Source: Desulfobacteraceae bacterium (GTDB taxonomy: Bacteria > Desulfobacterota > Desulfobacteria > Desulfobacterales > SKZT01). Taken from it: 44,500 nt of DNA. The notes under the pieces were generated by a model, which ran no database searches, was not told the origin of the DNA, and worked only from the letters and a program-made list of their open reading frames with translations. The stretch covers positions 1-44,500 of the forward strand of contig JAABTQ010000025.1 in assembly GCA_011389745.1 (NCBI GenBank). Direction: 5' to 3'. Positions 35,924-44,500 of this stretch are shown here, one piece after another. Each line of letters begins with the position of its first letter. The first letter of the stretch is position 1. A program made the position numbers and the translations under genes.

Positions 35924-36180
35924 TGTAATTAATCCGTTTCATATCCGGCTAATTGTGGTTCTGATCGCAGGCATCAGCGTGCCGGGCTATATCATTTCCC
36001 GGTTTTTGAGCGGTGCTGAAGGGTCCCTGGCCGCTGGAATTCTTGTGATATTATTTCCAGCCAGCACCGCTACCGCTGAGATTTATTCCCGTCAGGCAAA
36101 AGACAATATCCATCAATTTTGAAAGCCGCAGTGGTTTTCGGTCTGCTATATGCCGTGGTCCTCTTTGTTAAACAGTCGGC
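35895..36180 (+). pseudogene. Fragment of a DUF4010 / MgtC-like membrane protein, frameshifted
   Basis: RTYGPYDVINPFHIRLIVVL, then ISVPGYIISRF and TATAEIYSRQAKDN, is the C-terminal membrane domain of DUF4010 proteins (family form YGPYDVINPxxIWLMVVLI). The first frame ends at 36122. In the +1-shifted frame the family sequence continues as [19 protein letters not shown] until it meets the 3-prime end of the DUF1328 gene on the other strand. The N-terminal half is missing. It is a decayed gene bordered by the SDR fragment. Confidence 0.72.
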
Positions 36181-36335
36181 TGTCTCCTTCCCATAATCAG
36201 AAAAACCACAAACAGGATCAAAAATATTACAAACAAGATTTTTGCAATGCCGGCTGCAGCCCCAGCAATGCCGGTAAAGCCCAAAAGTCCTGCAATGATC
36301 GCGATAACAAAAAAGATTATACTCCATTTAAGCAT
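36168..36335 (-). CDS. DUF1328 small membrane protein (UPF0391)
   Basis: This 55-residue protein has two membrane helices: [20 protein letters not shown], then [18 protein letters not shown] and [11 protein letters not shown]. This is a near-textbook DUF1328 sequence. These tiny inner-membrane proteins are common beside stress genes and have no known activity. AGGAGG lies 7 nt before the ATG at 36335. It is the last of three small minus-strand genes (CsbD, lipoprotein, DUF1328), with 41 bp to the lipoprotein gene. Its last few codons overlap the DUF4010 remnant on the other strand. Confidence 0.92.
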   Translation of the reverse strand: MLKWSIIFFVIAIIAGLLGFTGIAGAAAGIAKILFVIFLILFVVFLIMGRRQPTV

Positions 36336-36376
36336 ATCGATACCTCCTATTGAGTTTACACGAGTGATCAGAATAC

Positions 36377-36547
36377 CTATTTCATTTCTTCTCCGGCCTC
36401 CTCCATCTTCTCACCTGCCTGCTCAGCGGCTTCGTCTACTTGCTCTCCGGCTTTTTCCGCAGGACCTTTCTGCTCACAACCGAGTGCACCGATTCCCAGA
36501 AAAGCCAAAAGACTTATCAACACTATCATTTTTTTAAAGATCAACAT
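36377..36547 (-). CDS. Small entericidin-like lipoprotein
   Basis: This 56-residue protein has a signal sequence ([14 protein letters not shown]) ending in the lipobox ALGC, so the Cys would be lipid-modified and the mature protein membrane-anchored. The mature part ([20 protein letters not shown], then [13 protein letters not shown]) is a short amphipathic, charged helix, like entericidins and other small stress lipoproteins. AGGAGG lies before the ATG at 36547. It lies between CsbD and DUF1328 on the same strand. A toxin-like entericidin function is not implied. Confidence 0.8.
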   Translation of the reverse strand: MLIFKKMIVLISLLAFLGIGALGCEQKGPAEKAGEQVDEAAEQAGEKMEEAGEEMK

Positions 36548-36577
36548 TTTTATCCCTCCTGCATTTAGGTCTTCGAT

Positions 36578-36769
36578 TTACATCAAAAATTTATCGGCCG
36601 ATTTTTCGGCCTCCTCTTTACCTTGGCCGAACCTTTCCTGGATTAGGCCGACTAACCGATCGCGATTTTCTTCGATCCAATCCACGTTATCGTCGGTCGA
36701 ATTACTCCACTTTTTTTTGACTTTGCCTCTGAATTGTTTCCAATTCCCCGCAATGTGTTCCCAATTCAA
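36578..36769 (-). CDS. CsbD-family stress protein (copy B, TTG start)
   Basis: This 63-residue CsbD protein begins MNWEHIAGNWKQFRGK and continues KKKWSNSTDDNVDWIEE, then RDRLVGLIQERFG. The start codon is TTG at 36769, set by a perfect AGGAGG with 6-nt spacing and by alignment to copy A, which uses ATG at the same place. It leads the CsbD/lipoprotein/DUF1328 group, 30 bp before the lipoprotein start. The TTG start may lower its translation relative to copy A. Confidence 0.92.
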   Translation of the reverse strand: MNWEHIAGNWKQFRGKVKKKWSNSTDDNVDWIEENRDRLVGLIQERFGQGKEEAEKSADKFLM

Positions 36770-37017
36770 GATTTACCTCCTTAAGCTGATATCAGTTCAT
36801 GGTAAACATAATAAAACATGGGAAAAGGCAAGAAAATGGGGCAAACTGTGTATTCGCGGTATGCAATAACAGTAATATTTTCCCCACATGATTCGTACAG
36901 CTTCCTGGAGGGGGGACAATCTTATAATCGATAGCTCCGACCACCCACTATATCACTCACGCCCATCAAATTTTTTTTCGATTACCCGGAGGAGATAGTT
37001 TGCAAAAACAACTTTTT

Positions 37018-38802
37018 TCAAACCTCTTTTGTCAGGTCGTATGCGTCTAACAACATTTTGAACATATCTGAAGTGGTAATTTTATCAGCATCTTCCATAT
37101 ATTTCTTTTTGAACGGTACGTTAAGAACAAATCGGCTGCCTTTATTGGGAGAGCTTTCAACCTTGAAAGATCCCCCTAATGCTTCTGCCCGTTCCTGAAT
37201 ACCGAACAGGCCGATTCCCCCTTCATTACCCCCGCGGATTTTGAGCCGGCACGGATCAAATCCTACGCCATTGTCTTCAAAAGTGATGGTTAATAGATTT
37301 CCTCGTCCGTATATCTCGAGGCTTGCCCGGTCCGATGAGGCGTGCTTCGCGCAATTAACTAGCAATTCCTGAACTGTTCTGCCGATAAAAAATTTAATGT
37401 CCGCGCTAACCTGGTCGCTGTTAAATTCAATTGTGGATTCGATCCGCAACCCATGATTTTTTTCCATTTGGTCCACTATTTTTTTTAATGTCACTCCCAA
37501 ATCCGGACAGTACATAGAGGAAAGATTCAATTTATGACTTAAATTGCGGCAGGATTCTGTCGCTTTGGACAAGGTATCCAATAGCGTTTCAGCGATCTTA
37601 ATCGTTTCACCTTCCAAAGAAGCCTTCAGCATCTCTGTCTGGAACTTTGCCGAAACGAGTATCTGCTGCAAGTCATCATGCAGCAGCATGGCGATCCGTT
37701 GCCTCTCCTTTTCTTCGGCTTCAATCAGTTCGCTCGTTAAAACCTGAAGCTGTTTTGCGCGGAATTCAGCTATCTCGGTACGTTCAGCAATCTGTTGTTC
37801 CAAAGTTTCATTCAGCCGCTGCAGTGCCGCTTCGGTTCGCTTATGTGCGGTAATATCAGAAAAAACATTGATCGCACCGCATAACCGGCCGTTTTCATCA
37901 CGGAGCGGATCGATATTAACTAAAAGGCATAAACGTAAGCCATCCGGCCTTTCGATATGGACCTCCTGATTGCGGACGATTTTTCCTCCTTCAAGCACAG
38001 CTGCAATCGGGGTCTGATTGTGAACAAGAGGAGAGCCGTCCGGGCAATAAAAACGGTAAGAGCCGCAAAATAGTCCATCAGGATCACCCACCCGGGGTAA
38101 CCGACCCCATAGTTTGCCGGCCTGCTCATTGTAGTAGGTGATCAGGCCATTTTCATCGCAGGTGTATATTGCCGCCGGCAACACTGACAGCAATTGCCGA
38201 TAGCGTTTTTCACTCCGCCTGAGTATCTGCTCCGCCTTTTTTCGTTCACGGAGATCCACGCCGATGCCGATCATGGTTTCGTCGGTAAAACGGATGTTGG
38301 CCCAATCGATCGGCACGTATTTACCATCTTTACTTTTAACGTTCCATTCGTGCCATTCGGGTTCAACGGCGCGCATGAAGGCTTCTACCTCGGCACGATA
38401 AGCTGCATCCGGATAGATTTCCCTCATAAAATCAGTTTCGTTGGCCTCCTCAGTCGTCCAGCCGATCACGTTTTCTGCACAACGGTTAAGGATAAATCGC
38501 CGGAGTCGGGGATCCCACATGACGAGCAGAATCGGGATGTTGTTAAGTATGCTTTCTATCAAGTCGAGCTGGTGCGATGTGGCACGGTCTATTCGTTCAC
38601 GCCCGGTGTTATCGGTTATGCCGTACTTAAATTGAAAAGACTTGTTTTCCCGCAAATCTGTAAATTTCAACCGGGTAAGTTCCAAGGACAATTCGTGACA
38701 ACTCTTTTCCTTTGTGGCCAGCTTGGTGCGCAACTCTGCCAGTTCCAATATCAATTGTTCCCGGGACTTTTTTAAGTCAATGGCATCAATTGAAATATCC
38801 AT
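37018..38802 (-). CDS. PAS-domain sensor histidine kinase (NarL/HisKA_3 type)
   Basis: This 594-residue soluble kinase has an N-terminal coiled coil (10-50), then two PAS domains at about 85-190 and 200-320, each ending in a PAC-like stretch. A linker coiled coil is followed by the HisKA_3 dimerisation helix with phospho-acceptor His at 375 (MLLHDDLQQILVSAK). The ATPase domain (about 475-565) has ELLVNCAKHA, EDNGVGFD and GGIGLFGIQERAEALGG. No membrane segment was found, so the signal is probably internal. This type normally pairs with a LuxR-type response regulator; none is in the window, so it is an orphan. A truncated mobile element begins 27 bp upstream of its start. Confidence 0.9.
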   Translation of the reverse strand: MDISIDAIDLKKSREQLILELAELRTKLATKEKSCHELSLELTRLKFTDLRENKSFQFKYGITDNTGRERIDRATSHQLDLIESILNNIPILLVMWDPRLRRFILNRCAENVIGWTTEEANETDFMREIYPDAAYRAEVEAFMRAVEPEWHEWNVKSKDGKYVPIDWANIRFTDETMIGIGVDLRERKKAEQILRRSEKRYRQLLSVLPAAIYTCDENGLITYYNEQAGKLWGRLPRVGDPDGLFCGSYRFYCPDGSPLVHNQTPIAAVLEGGKIVRNQEVHIERPDGLRLCLLVNIDPLRDENGRLCGAINVFSDITAHKRTEAALQRLNETLEQQIAERTEIAEFRAKQLQVLTSELIEAEEKERQRIAMLLHDDLQQILVSAKFQTEMLKASLEGETIKIAETLLDTLSKATESCRNLSHKLNLSSMYCPDLGVTLKKIVDQMEKNHGLRIESTIEFNSDQVSADIKFFIGRTVQELLVNCAKHASSDRASLEIYGRGNLLTITFEDNGVGFDPCRLKIRGGNEGGIGLFGIQERAEALGGSFKVESSPNKGSRFVLNVPFKKKYMEDADKITTSDMFKMLLDAYDLTKEV

Positions 38803-38828
38803 AAGTATTATCTGACCTTAATTAATTT

Positions 38829-38943
38829 GAGTGTAACCTGTTTGTGTGAAAAGACTTGTACTCAATTGTAGGTGCGAATTCATTCGCACAACGTGAACCC
38901 CGTTGTCCATTGTAGAGTCTATGCCCGTTCCCCCAGGAAAAAA
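38829..38943 (+). mobile_element. MITE-like element copy 4 (truncated)
   Basis: The first 115 bp match copies 1 and 2: left inverted end from GAGTGTAACCTGTTTGTGTG, first REP-like hairpin, and centre up to CCCCCAGGAAAAAA. Then similarity stops. The second hairpin, right end and target duplication are missing. It lies just upstream of the sensor-kinase ribosome site. Confidence 0.88.
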
Positions 38944-39146
38944 ATACATTATCTACCCCATATACCTTTTTTCAATTTAGCACTAATGTATTTTTAATAA
39001 TTTCCTTTTTTTTTTGTTAACTTCCCAATAAATTGAGATATTGAATCTGAAAACGGGTCGAATTAAAACCTGGAAACCAAATACACTGCAATTCTGACGG
39101 AGTATATTTTTTCCCATGATTCTCCTCACCATAAAGGATTCAGAAA
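38944..39146. other. AT-rich intergenic stretch
   Basis: Between the truncated element and the PilZ gene. It has runs of T and no gene or recognisable repeat. With the element it makes a gap of about 340 bp between divergent genes that should hold the PilZ promoter. Confidence 0.4.
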
Positions 39147-39452
39147 ATGGACAAAAGAGCTGGTAAGCGTTATAATTGTGATATTTCAGTAGCTTGCAGA
39201 TACTTTAATGGGGAAGAAAATTCTTATGGCAAATTGCTGAACTACAGTAAAGCCGGTGTTTATTTGGAAAGCGTGTCGTTGTTCAAGGAAAAATCGATAA
39301 TTTTTATCAGAACAGAAGAAATATTGTCCAATGTTGCTCAATCGAATCTTAATTACGCACCCAGAACCATAACGCTTGCTGAAGTAAGGTGGTGCAAAAA
39401 AATAAGAGATGCAGGCATTGGTCGATATGCTATCGGAGCCAGATATTTCTAA
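39147..39452 (+). CDS. PilZ-domain protein
   Basis: This 101-residue single-domain protein has PilZ features: a basic start KRAGKRYNCDISVAC, standing for the RxxxR c-di-GMP motif, and LLNYSKAGVYLES for D/NxSxxG. It ends GRYAIGARYF. The first motif is KRxxKR-like, so binding of cyclic di-GMP is likely but not certain. It has no membrane segment. It precedes glgX by 27 bp on the same strand, so the two may be co-transcribed, a possible link of c-di-GMP to glycogen use. It complements the HD-GYP enzyme at 3112. Confidence 0.75.
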   Translation: MDKRAGKRYNCDISVACRYFNGEENSYGKLLNYSKAGVYLESVSLFKEKSIIFIRTEEILSNVAQSNLNYAPRTITLAEVRWCKKIRDAGIGRYAIGARYF

Positions 39453-39479
39453 TACAAACCTTTCCGGAAAAAGACTAAA

Positions 39480-41591
39480 ATGAAGATATGGCCAGGATAC
39501 GCTTATCCTTTGGGAGCCGTTTTTGATGGTTCCGGAACCAATTTTTCTTTATTTTCTCAAACAGCCGAGCGTGTCGAACTTTGTCTTTTTGATGAAGAAG
39601 GAAAGGAAACGCGCCTTGATTTGCCCGAAGTAACCGGTTACTGCTGGCATGGTTACCTGCACGCTGTTGAGCCCGGCCAGCGTTACGGCTTCCGGATTCA
39701 TGGACCATGGGAACCGGCAAACGGTCACTCTTGCAATCCTTCCAAGCTTTTACTTGATCCTTACGCCAAAGCAATTGATGGACAGGTTAAATGGGATGAG
39801 GCGGTTTTTCCGTACAACTTTGATAGCGGTCCCGAAAATATGAGTGAGGGTGACAGCGCTCCTTTCATGCCAAAATGTGTTGTGCATCAGCCCCATTTCG
39901 ACTGGAGCGGGGATCGCAGACTTCAAATCCCATGGCACGAAACTATTATTTATGAAACCCATGTCAAAGGTTTAACGGCCATGCATCCGAACATTCCTCC
40001 GGAGTTGCGCGGTACTTATGCAGGCCTGGCGCACCCAATAGCTATTGAATATTTGAAGCAACTCGGCATAACCGCGATAGAGCTGATGCCCGTCCAATAT
40101 TTCATTCATGACAAGCGCCTGGTAGACCAGGGGTTGAGAAACTATTGGGGTTATAATACCATTGGTTTTTTTGCGCTCCATAATGAGTATGCATCTGATA
40201 ATCGTCCTGCTGCTGCCGTAGCTGAATTCAAAAAAATGGTCAAAACAATGCATCAAGCCGGCATAGAGGTAATTCTGGATGTGGTCTACAATCATACGGC
40301 TGAGGGAAACCATCTGGGTCCGATGCTCTGTTTTAAAGGAATAGATAATGCCTATTACTACCGTCTTACTGAGGATAAGCGCTATCATATGGATTACACC
40401 GGTACAGGCAACACCTTGAACATGCGCAACCCGCATGTATTGCAACTGCTTATGGATTCATTGCGGTACTGGGTTCTGGAGATGCACGTGGATGGCTTCC
40501 GTTTTGATCTGGCCTCTACGTTGGCCCGGGTACTGCATGATGTAGACCGGCTTTCGGCATTCTTCGACCTCATCCAGCAGGACCCCGTAATAAGTCAGAT
40601 TAAACTCATTGCTGAACCTTGGGATGTGGGCGAGGGCGGGTATCAGGTGGGGAACTTTCCTCCGGTATGGACTGAGTGGAACGGTAAATACCGTGACTGC
40701 GTTCGAGAGTTCTGGCGCGGCGAAAATCAGACATTGGCAGAATTCTCAGCCCGATTTACCGGCAGCTCCGATCTGTATGAAAACACCTCCCGCCTTCCCT
40801 ACGCCAGCATTAATTTTATTACTGCCCATGACGGATTCACTCTGAACGATCTTGTTTCTTACAACGAAAAACATAACGAGGCCAATGGTGAGGAAAACCA
40901 GGATGGAGAAAGCAACAACCGTTCCTGGAACTGCGGCGTTGAAGGCCCGACCCATAACCCGGATGTTCGCGAGCTGCGAAACCGCCAAAAACGTAATTTT
41001 CTTGCCACGCTGCTTCTTTCTCAGGGCGTGCCTATGCTGCTATGGGGAGACGAAGCCGGCCGAACCCAGCAGGGCAACAATAATGCCTATTGCCAGGACA
41101 ACGAGATCTCATGGTATGATTGGACAAATATCGATAAAGAACTTCTTGATTATTGCCAAATGCTTATCCAGTATCGCAAAGATCACCATGTTTTTCACCG
41201 TCGTGGCTGGTTTCAAGGACGGCCCATTCATGGTAGTGAAATAAACGATATTGCCTGGTTTACGATGGAAGGTGAGCAAATGACCGTGGAAGACTGGGAA
41301 CAAGGGTACGCCAAGTCCCTGGGGGTTATTTTAAACGGTTCAACCATTCCGAACCCAAACCCTCGTGGGGAGCCGGTTATCGATGACAATTTTTACATCA
41401 TTTTCAATGCCCACCATGAATCTTTGGATTTTACGATTCCCGGTCCCGAATGGGGAGAGCTTTGGCTGAAGGAAATCGATACGGCGGTTACAGAGCTGGA
41501 AAAAGAAGAATCTTTTAAACCAGGAAACAAGATCAAGGTTCAAAGCCGATCTCTTGTGGTATTGCGCGGCATGCTTCCTGAACCTGAATAG
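39480..41591 (+). CDS. glgX: Glycogen debranching enzyme
   Basis: This 703-residue glycoside hydrolase of family 13 (isoamylase/GlgX type) cuts alpha-1,6 branches of glycogen or its limit dextrins. The N-terminal carbohydrate-binding part begins YPLGAVFDGSGTNFSLFS. The catalytic barrel has VILDVVYNHTAEGN, the nucleophile in VDGFRFDLAS, the acid in LIAEPWDVGEGGYQVG, and the transition-state pair in FITAHDGFTLNDLVSYNEKH. NNAYCQDNEISWYDW is typical of the family. The length is normal (about 660-720). The start ATG at 39480 has a weak GGAAAAAG upstream. Together with glgA it supports a working glycogen cycle. Confidence 0.95.
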   Translation: MKIWPGYAYPLGAVFDGSGTNFSLFSQTAERVELCLFDEEGKETRLDLPEVTGYCWHGYLHAVEPGQRYGFRIHGPWEPANGHSCNPSKLLLDPYAKAIDGQVKWDEAVFPYNFDSGPENMSEGDSAPFMPKCVVHQPHFDWSGDRRLQIPWHETIIYETHVKGLTAMHPNIPPELRGTYAGLAHPIAIEYLKQLGITAIELMPVQYFIHDKRLVDQGLRNYWGYNTIGFFALHNEYASDNRPAAAVAEFKKMVKTMHQAGIEVILDVVYNHTAEGNHLGPMLCFKGIDNAYYYRLTEDKRYHMDYTGTGNTLNMRNPHVLQLLMDSLRYWVLEMHVDGFRFDLASTLARVLHDVDRLSAFFDLIQQDPVISQIKLIAEPWDVGEGGYQVGNFPPVWTEWNGKYRDCVREFWRGENQTLAEFSARFTGSSDLYENTSRLPYASINFITAHDGFTLNDLVSYNEKHNEANGEENQDGESNNRSWNCGVEGPTHNPDVRELRNRQKRNFLATLLLSQGVPMLLWGDEAGRTQQGNNNAYCQDNEISWYDWTNIDKELLDYCQMLIQYRKDHHVFHRRGWFQGRPIHGSEINDIAWFTMEGEQMTVEDWEQGYAKSLGVILNGSTIPNPNPRGEPVIDDNFYIIFNAHHESLDFTIPGPEWGELWLKEIDTAVTELEKEESFKPGNKIKVQSRSLVVLRGMLPEPE

Positions 41592-41845
41592 CTAATTTTC
41601 TAATACCTGGCAGGAACGATTACACGCTTATTAACCGTCGTTCTGATGGAAACCGGGTATGAAGTGAAGCCTTCAGGGCTATCCGAAAAGTGAGCCATCA
41701 ACTGGCACTAAATGACAAACGATGTCACCGGCCTCCTCAGACATCGGTTGAGGATTTGTTATTCTGAGGGAGCGACACGGAAGCGGGACAAAGTCCGGAT
41801 GACCCCCCCAGGCCTGGGATCTTCGTTGTGAGGTTCGGGAAAATT
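41592..41845. other. Intergenic stretch between convergent genes
   Basis: About 250 bp between glgX and the P-type ATPase stop. No gene, repeat or clear terminator hairpin was found. Confidence 0.4.
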
Positions 41846-44500
41846 TCATTTCTTTTGTCGCACCGGATCAAGAGAAGAGAACTGCTTGAGCACCTGGACC
41901 AATACCAGCGGTATCAGGCTCATTCCGAGTATGAGTCCCCACTCCATTGTTGTGGGGGGTACGATGCTCAAAACCTTGGCCAGGGGTTGAAAATAAACAG
42001 CAAGAACCAGCAATCCAATGCTCAGAAACACGGAACCCCAAACAAAGGGATTGCGTGTCACATCATTGAAAAGAGGGCTGGAGCCGAAATCCCTCATATT
42101 GAACACATGCCAGGTTCTGGTGAAGGCCAGAGTAAGAAAGGATATAGTTACAGCACGTTCAGAAGCCAGAGACATTTCCTCCAGGGCAATCCAGAAACCA
42201 GTCAGGACGCAACAGGCGATCAGCACCCCATAAGCTGTAATTATTACCCATAAAGCTTTAGGAACCACAGGTTCCGAAGAAGGTCGGGGCTGCATTTCCA
42301 TGACTGAGGGTTCTCCCTTGCCCACACCCAGAGCCAGGGCAGGAAACACATCGCTGATCATGTTAAGATAAAGGATCTGTAACGGCAAAAGCGGTAATGT
42401 AGTGCCGAAAAGCATGGCCACCCCCACAATCAGAATTGCACCCACGTTGCCCGAGAGCAAAAAAACGATAAATTTGCGGATATTGTTGAAGATGACCCGG
42501 CCTTGCTCTACAGCCAAAGCAATGGTGCCTAAATCGTCATCCTTAAGCACGATGTCCGCGGCTTCTTTTGCCACCTGGGTTCCACGCTTGCCCATGGCCA
42601 CGCCGATGTCTGCCTTGGTGAGGGCTGGAGCATCGTTGACGCCGTCGCCGGTCATAGCGACAACCGAGCCGTCGGCCTGGAACAGGGAGATAAGATTCAA
42701 CTTCTGTTCGGGTGTGATGCGGGCAAAGATGGAAGAATCCAGAATTTTGTGACGCATTTCAGAGCTGAAATCATCAGGGTTTCCTAAATCCTTTCCCTGG
42801 ATTATTGCTTCACCTCCATCGATAAGTCCCAATGCTTTGCCGATGTAGCCTGCTGTTCTGTGCTGGTCTCCTGTGACCATGACCACGCGAATACCAGCCT
42901 TGTTCAGTTTTGAAATGACTTCTTTCACTCCTTTTCTCGGTGGATCCAGGAGCCCGATAAGACCCAGAAAAGTCAGAGAGGAGTAAGGATCATCCTGAAT
43001 ATCATCGGTTTGTTTACGCGCCACTGCCAGCATTCTGAGTCCATTTCCAGCCAAATTCCGGTTTGTCTCGAGTAATTTCTCCCGGAGTGTGTCATTGAGA
43101 TGCCGTTCTTCAGAATCCTCGGTCAGTATTCGGGTGGATACTTCAATGACGGCCTCCGGGGCGCCTTTGACCGCCGCCAGATACATGTCTTCCTTTCGGT
43201 GCCAGGTGGCCATCATCTTGGTATCGGTGCTAAAAGCCACTTCTTTTTCCTCGGGATGTTCTTCCAACAGAGAATCCCTTTTGAGTCCAATCCCCAGGCC
43301 GGCCTGAAGCAGAGCCACCTCCATAGGATCACCCACTCCTTCGTCTTCCTTTGAAAGCTGCGCATTGTTGCAGAGCACTCCGACGGTCAATACATCCCTG
43401 ATCCGGCTCGTGGCTGACTTGTTCCTTGCTTTATTTTCTTTTTCGGAGAAAGACGGGTCCGTATCCGGATCAAAATCAATATGTTCGACTTCATCTGAAT
43501 CAGGCAAGCACAGCGTGCTCACGGTCATCTTATTTTCTGTCAGGGTTCCGGTTTTGTCAGCACAGATAATGCTGGTTGCACCGAGTGTTTCAACCGATGA
43601 AAGCCTGTTGACCAAAGCATTTTTTTCGGCCATTCGCCACATGCCGCGAGCCAGAGCAATGGTGGCCACGATGGGAAGACCCTCAGGAATCGCAGCCACT
43701 GCCAGGGCGATAGAGGTTTTAAAAATAAGAAACCGATCCTCACCAGCGATGAACCCTGTCAGGCCGACCAAGCCTGCAATTCCCAGCGTGACCCAGATCA
43801 GCTTCTGTCCCAGCTTGTTCAGGCGTTGTTCTAACGGCGTAAGGGCATCTTCTTCAGCTTCCTCAGCCATTTCAGAAATACGGCCCAGTTCGGTGGACAT
43901 ACCGGTGGACACGACCACGCCCCTGCCGGAACCATGGGTCAGGGCAGTGCCTTTGAAGAGGATGTTGGTCCGTTTTGCCAGTGGAATCTCATCTGGCAAA
44001 GTATCGGTTGTCTTATCAATAGGAACGGATTCTCCTGTCAGGGCGGATTCGTCGACTTGTATCCGATTGGCTTCAATAAGTCTCAGATCGGCTGGAATCA
44101 TGTCCCCACTTTCTAAAACCATGATGTCTCCAGGTACAACGTCTTCCGCAGGAATCTTCCGAATTTTTCCCCGGCGCAATATCTTGGCCTGTACCCTCGC
44201 CATCTTTTGAAGTGCCTCCATGGACCGAATCGCCCGAAGTTCCGTCCAAAATCCGATAACCACATTGACAAGCATGGCCACCATGATGGAAACCCCTTCC
44301 AACAGTTGCTCAAGGGCAAAGGATACTGCAGCAGCCACTACCAGCAAAAGAACAATGAGGTTTTTAATCTGGGCGATCAGGATTATCCATGCCGAGCGCT
44401 TTGTCTTGACTCTGATCCGGTTATATCCGTAATATTTAAGACGTTTCTGAGCTTCTTTCCGGTTCAAACCGTCTTCAGGATCCGTTCCCAGCATGTCGGT
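41846..44500 (-). CDS. P-type cation-transporting ATPase (calcium-pump-like), cut by the window edge
   Basis: About 884 residues are visible; the frame is still open at the window edge, and roughly 20 N-terminal residues should lie beyond. The order is the classic one: N-terminal cation ATPase domain, actuator with ALTGESVP, fourth membrane helix with VAAIPEGLP, phosphorylation site ICADKTGTLTENKM, nucleotide domain, VAMTGDGVNDAPAL hinge, and C-terminal helices with NMISDVFPALALGVG. IPEGLP and the Asn-Asp of helix 6 suit Ca2+ or related divalent cations (PMR1/PacL-like). A helix-5 Glu typical of the SERCA pump is not evident, so one rather than two ions may be moved. It pumps outward through the inner membrane. 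The stop is at 41846. Confidence 0.9.
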   Translation of the reverse strand, partial: TDMLGTDPEDGLNRKEAQKRLKYYGYNRIRVKTKRSAWIILIAQIKNLIVLLLVVAAAVSFALEQLLEGVSIMVAMLVNVVIGFWTELRAIRSMEALQKMARVQAKILRRGKIRKIPAEDVVPGDIMVLESGDMIPADLRLIEANRIQVDESALTGESVPIDKTTDTLPDEIPLAKRTNILFKGTALTHGSGRGVVVSTGMSTELGRISEMAEEAEEDALTPLEQRLNKLGQKLIWVTLGIAGLVGLTGFIAGEDRFLIFKTSIALAVAAIPEGLPIVATIALARGMWRMAEKNALVNRLSSVETLGATSIICADKTGTLTENKMTVSTLCLPDSDEVEHIDFDPDTDPSFSEKENKARNKSATSRIRDVLTVGVLCNNAQLSKEDEGVGDPMEVALLQAGLGIGLKRDSLLEEHPEEKEVAFSTDTKMMATWHRKEDMYLAAVKGAPEAVIEVSTRILTEDSEERHLNDTLREKLLETNRNLAGNGLRMLAVARKQTDDIQDDPYSSLTFLGLIGLLDPPRKGVKEVISKLNKAGIRVVMVTGDQHRTAGYIGKALGLIDGGEAIIQGKDLGNPDDFSSEMRHKILDSSIFARITPEQKLNLISLFQADGSVVAMTGDGVNDAPALTKADIGVAMGKRGTQVAKEAADIVLKDDDLGTIALAVEQGRVIFNNIRKFIVFLLSGNVGAILIVGVAMLFGTTLPLLPLQILYLNMISDVFPALALGVGKGEPSVMEMQPRPSSEPVVPKALWVIITAYGVLIACCVLTGFWIALEEMSLASERAVTISFLTLAFTRTWHVFNMRDFGSSPLFNDVTRNPFVWGSVFLSIGLLVLAVYFQPLAKVLSIVPPTTMEWGLILGMSLIPLVLVQVLKQFSSLDPVRQKK

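Noticed and set aside
36945-37040. GGAGGAG followed by a 16-codon TTG frame
   Set aside because: The product is only 16 residues and overlaps the kinase 3-prime end on the other strand; no support beyond the purine-rich site.

Overview
The window looks like a chromosomal segment of an anaerobic deltaproteobacterium, most likely a Desulfobacterales-type sulfate reducer. This rests on gene families and repeats: rubrerythrin and several ferritin-like proteins, archaeal-type phosphoglycerate mutase, an AAA_32-type Lon protease, DUF4139 proteins, and AsmA, MOSC and HD-GYP proteins. No rRNA, ribosomal protein or sulfate-reduction gene is present, so the assignment is an inference. Nearly all the DNA is ordinary protein-coding sequence on both strands. 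No prophage, CRISPR array or intact insertion sequence was seen.

Layout. 0.1-6.3 kb: a LysE exporter, a tRNA-like scar with a terminator, a TPR protein, exonuclease III followed by a frameshifted trpD tail, a GAF/HD-GYP phosphodiesterase, and a two-gene operon of a saccharopine-dehydrogenase-like enzyme and a histone-deacetylase-like amidohydrolase. 6.5-7.9 kb: a ferritin-like protein, a truncated NUDIX gene and rubrerythrin. 8-13.9 kb: a tight minus-strand operon of a MOSC protein, a 984-residue receiver/PEP-pyruvate-binding fusion, and two exported DUF4139 paralogs. 14-16.1 kb: a repeat-rich stretch with two mobile-element copies, two kinds of palindromic repeat, a broken DUF6364 antitoxin-like gene and a CsbD gene. 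16.2-18.6 kb: an AsmA-like protein.

18.8-31.7 kb carries much of a glycogen-to-lactate route: pyruvate kinase, lactate dehydrogenase, glucokinase, 6-phosphofructokinase, glycogen synthase, and the gap-pgk-apgM operon. The debranching enzyme glgX lies at 39.5 kb. Aldolase, triosephosphate isomerase, enolase, phosphoglucose isomerase and glycogen phosphorylase are not in the window. Stress and oxygen-defence genes are interleaved: a second ferritin-like protein, a Lon-like protease, a universal stress protein, a DUF2383 protein, and a CsbD/lipoprotein/DUF1328 group. The right end has an orphan PAS sensor kinase, a PilZ protein and a P-type cation ATPase that runs off the window.

The strongest non-genic signal is a family of non-autonomous mobile elements of about 220 bp: three complete copies and one truncated copy. 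Each complete copy has terminal inverted repeats and a 9-bp target duplication. Inside it carries two facing REP-like hairpins with a GTAG tetranucleotide, so it looks like a MITE with a REPIN-like core. The most interesting uncharacterised protein system is the MOSC / receiver-PEP-synthase-like / DUF4139 / DUF4139 operon. At least six gene remnants (trpD, NUDIX, DUF6364, sensor-kinase N-terminus, SDR, DUF4010) show recent decay, several beside repeats.
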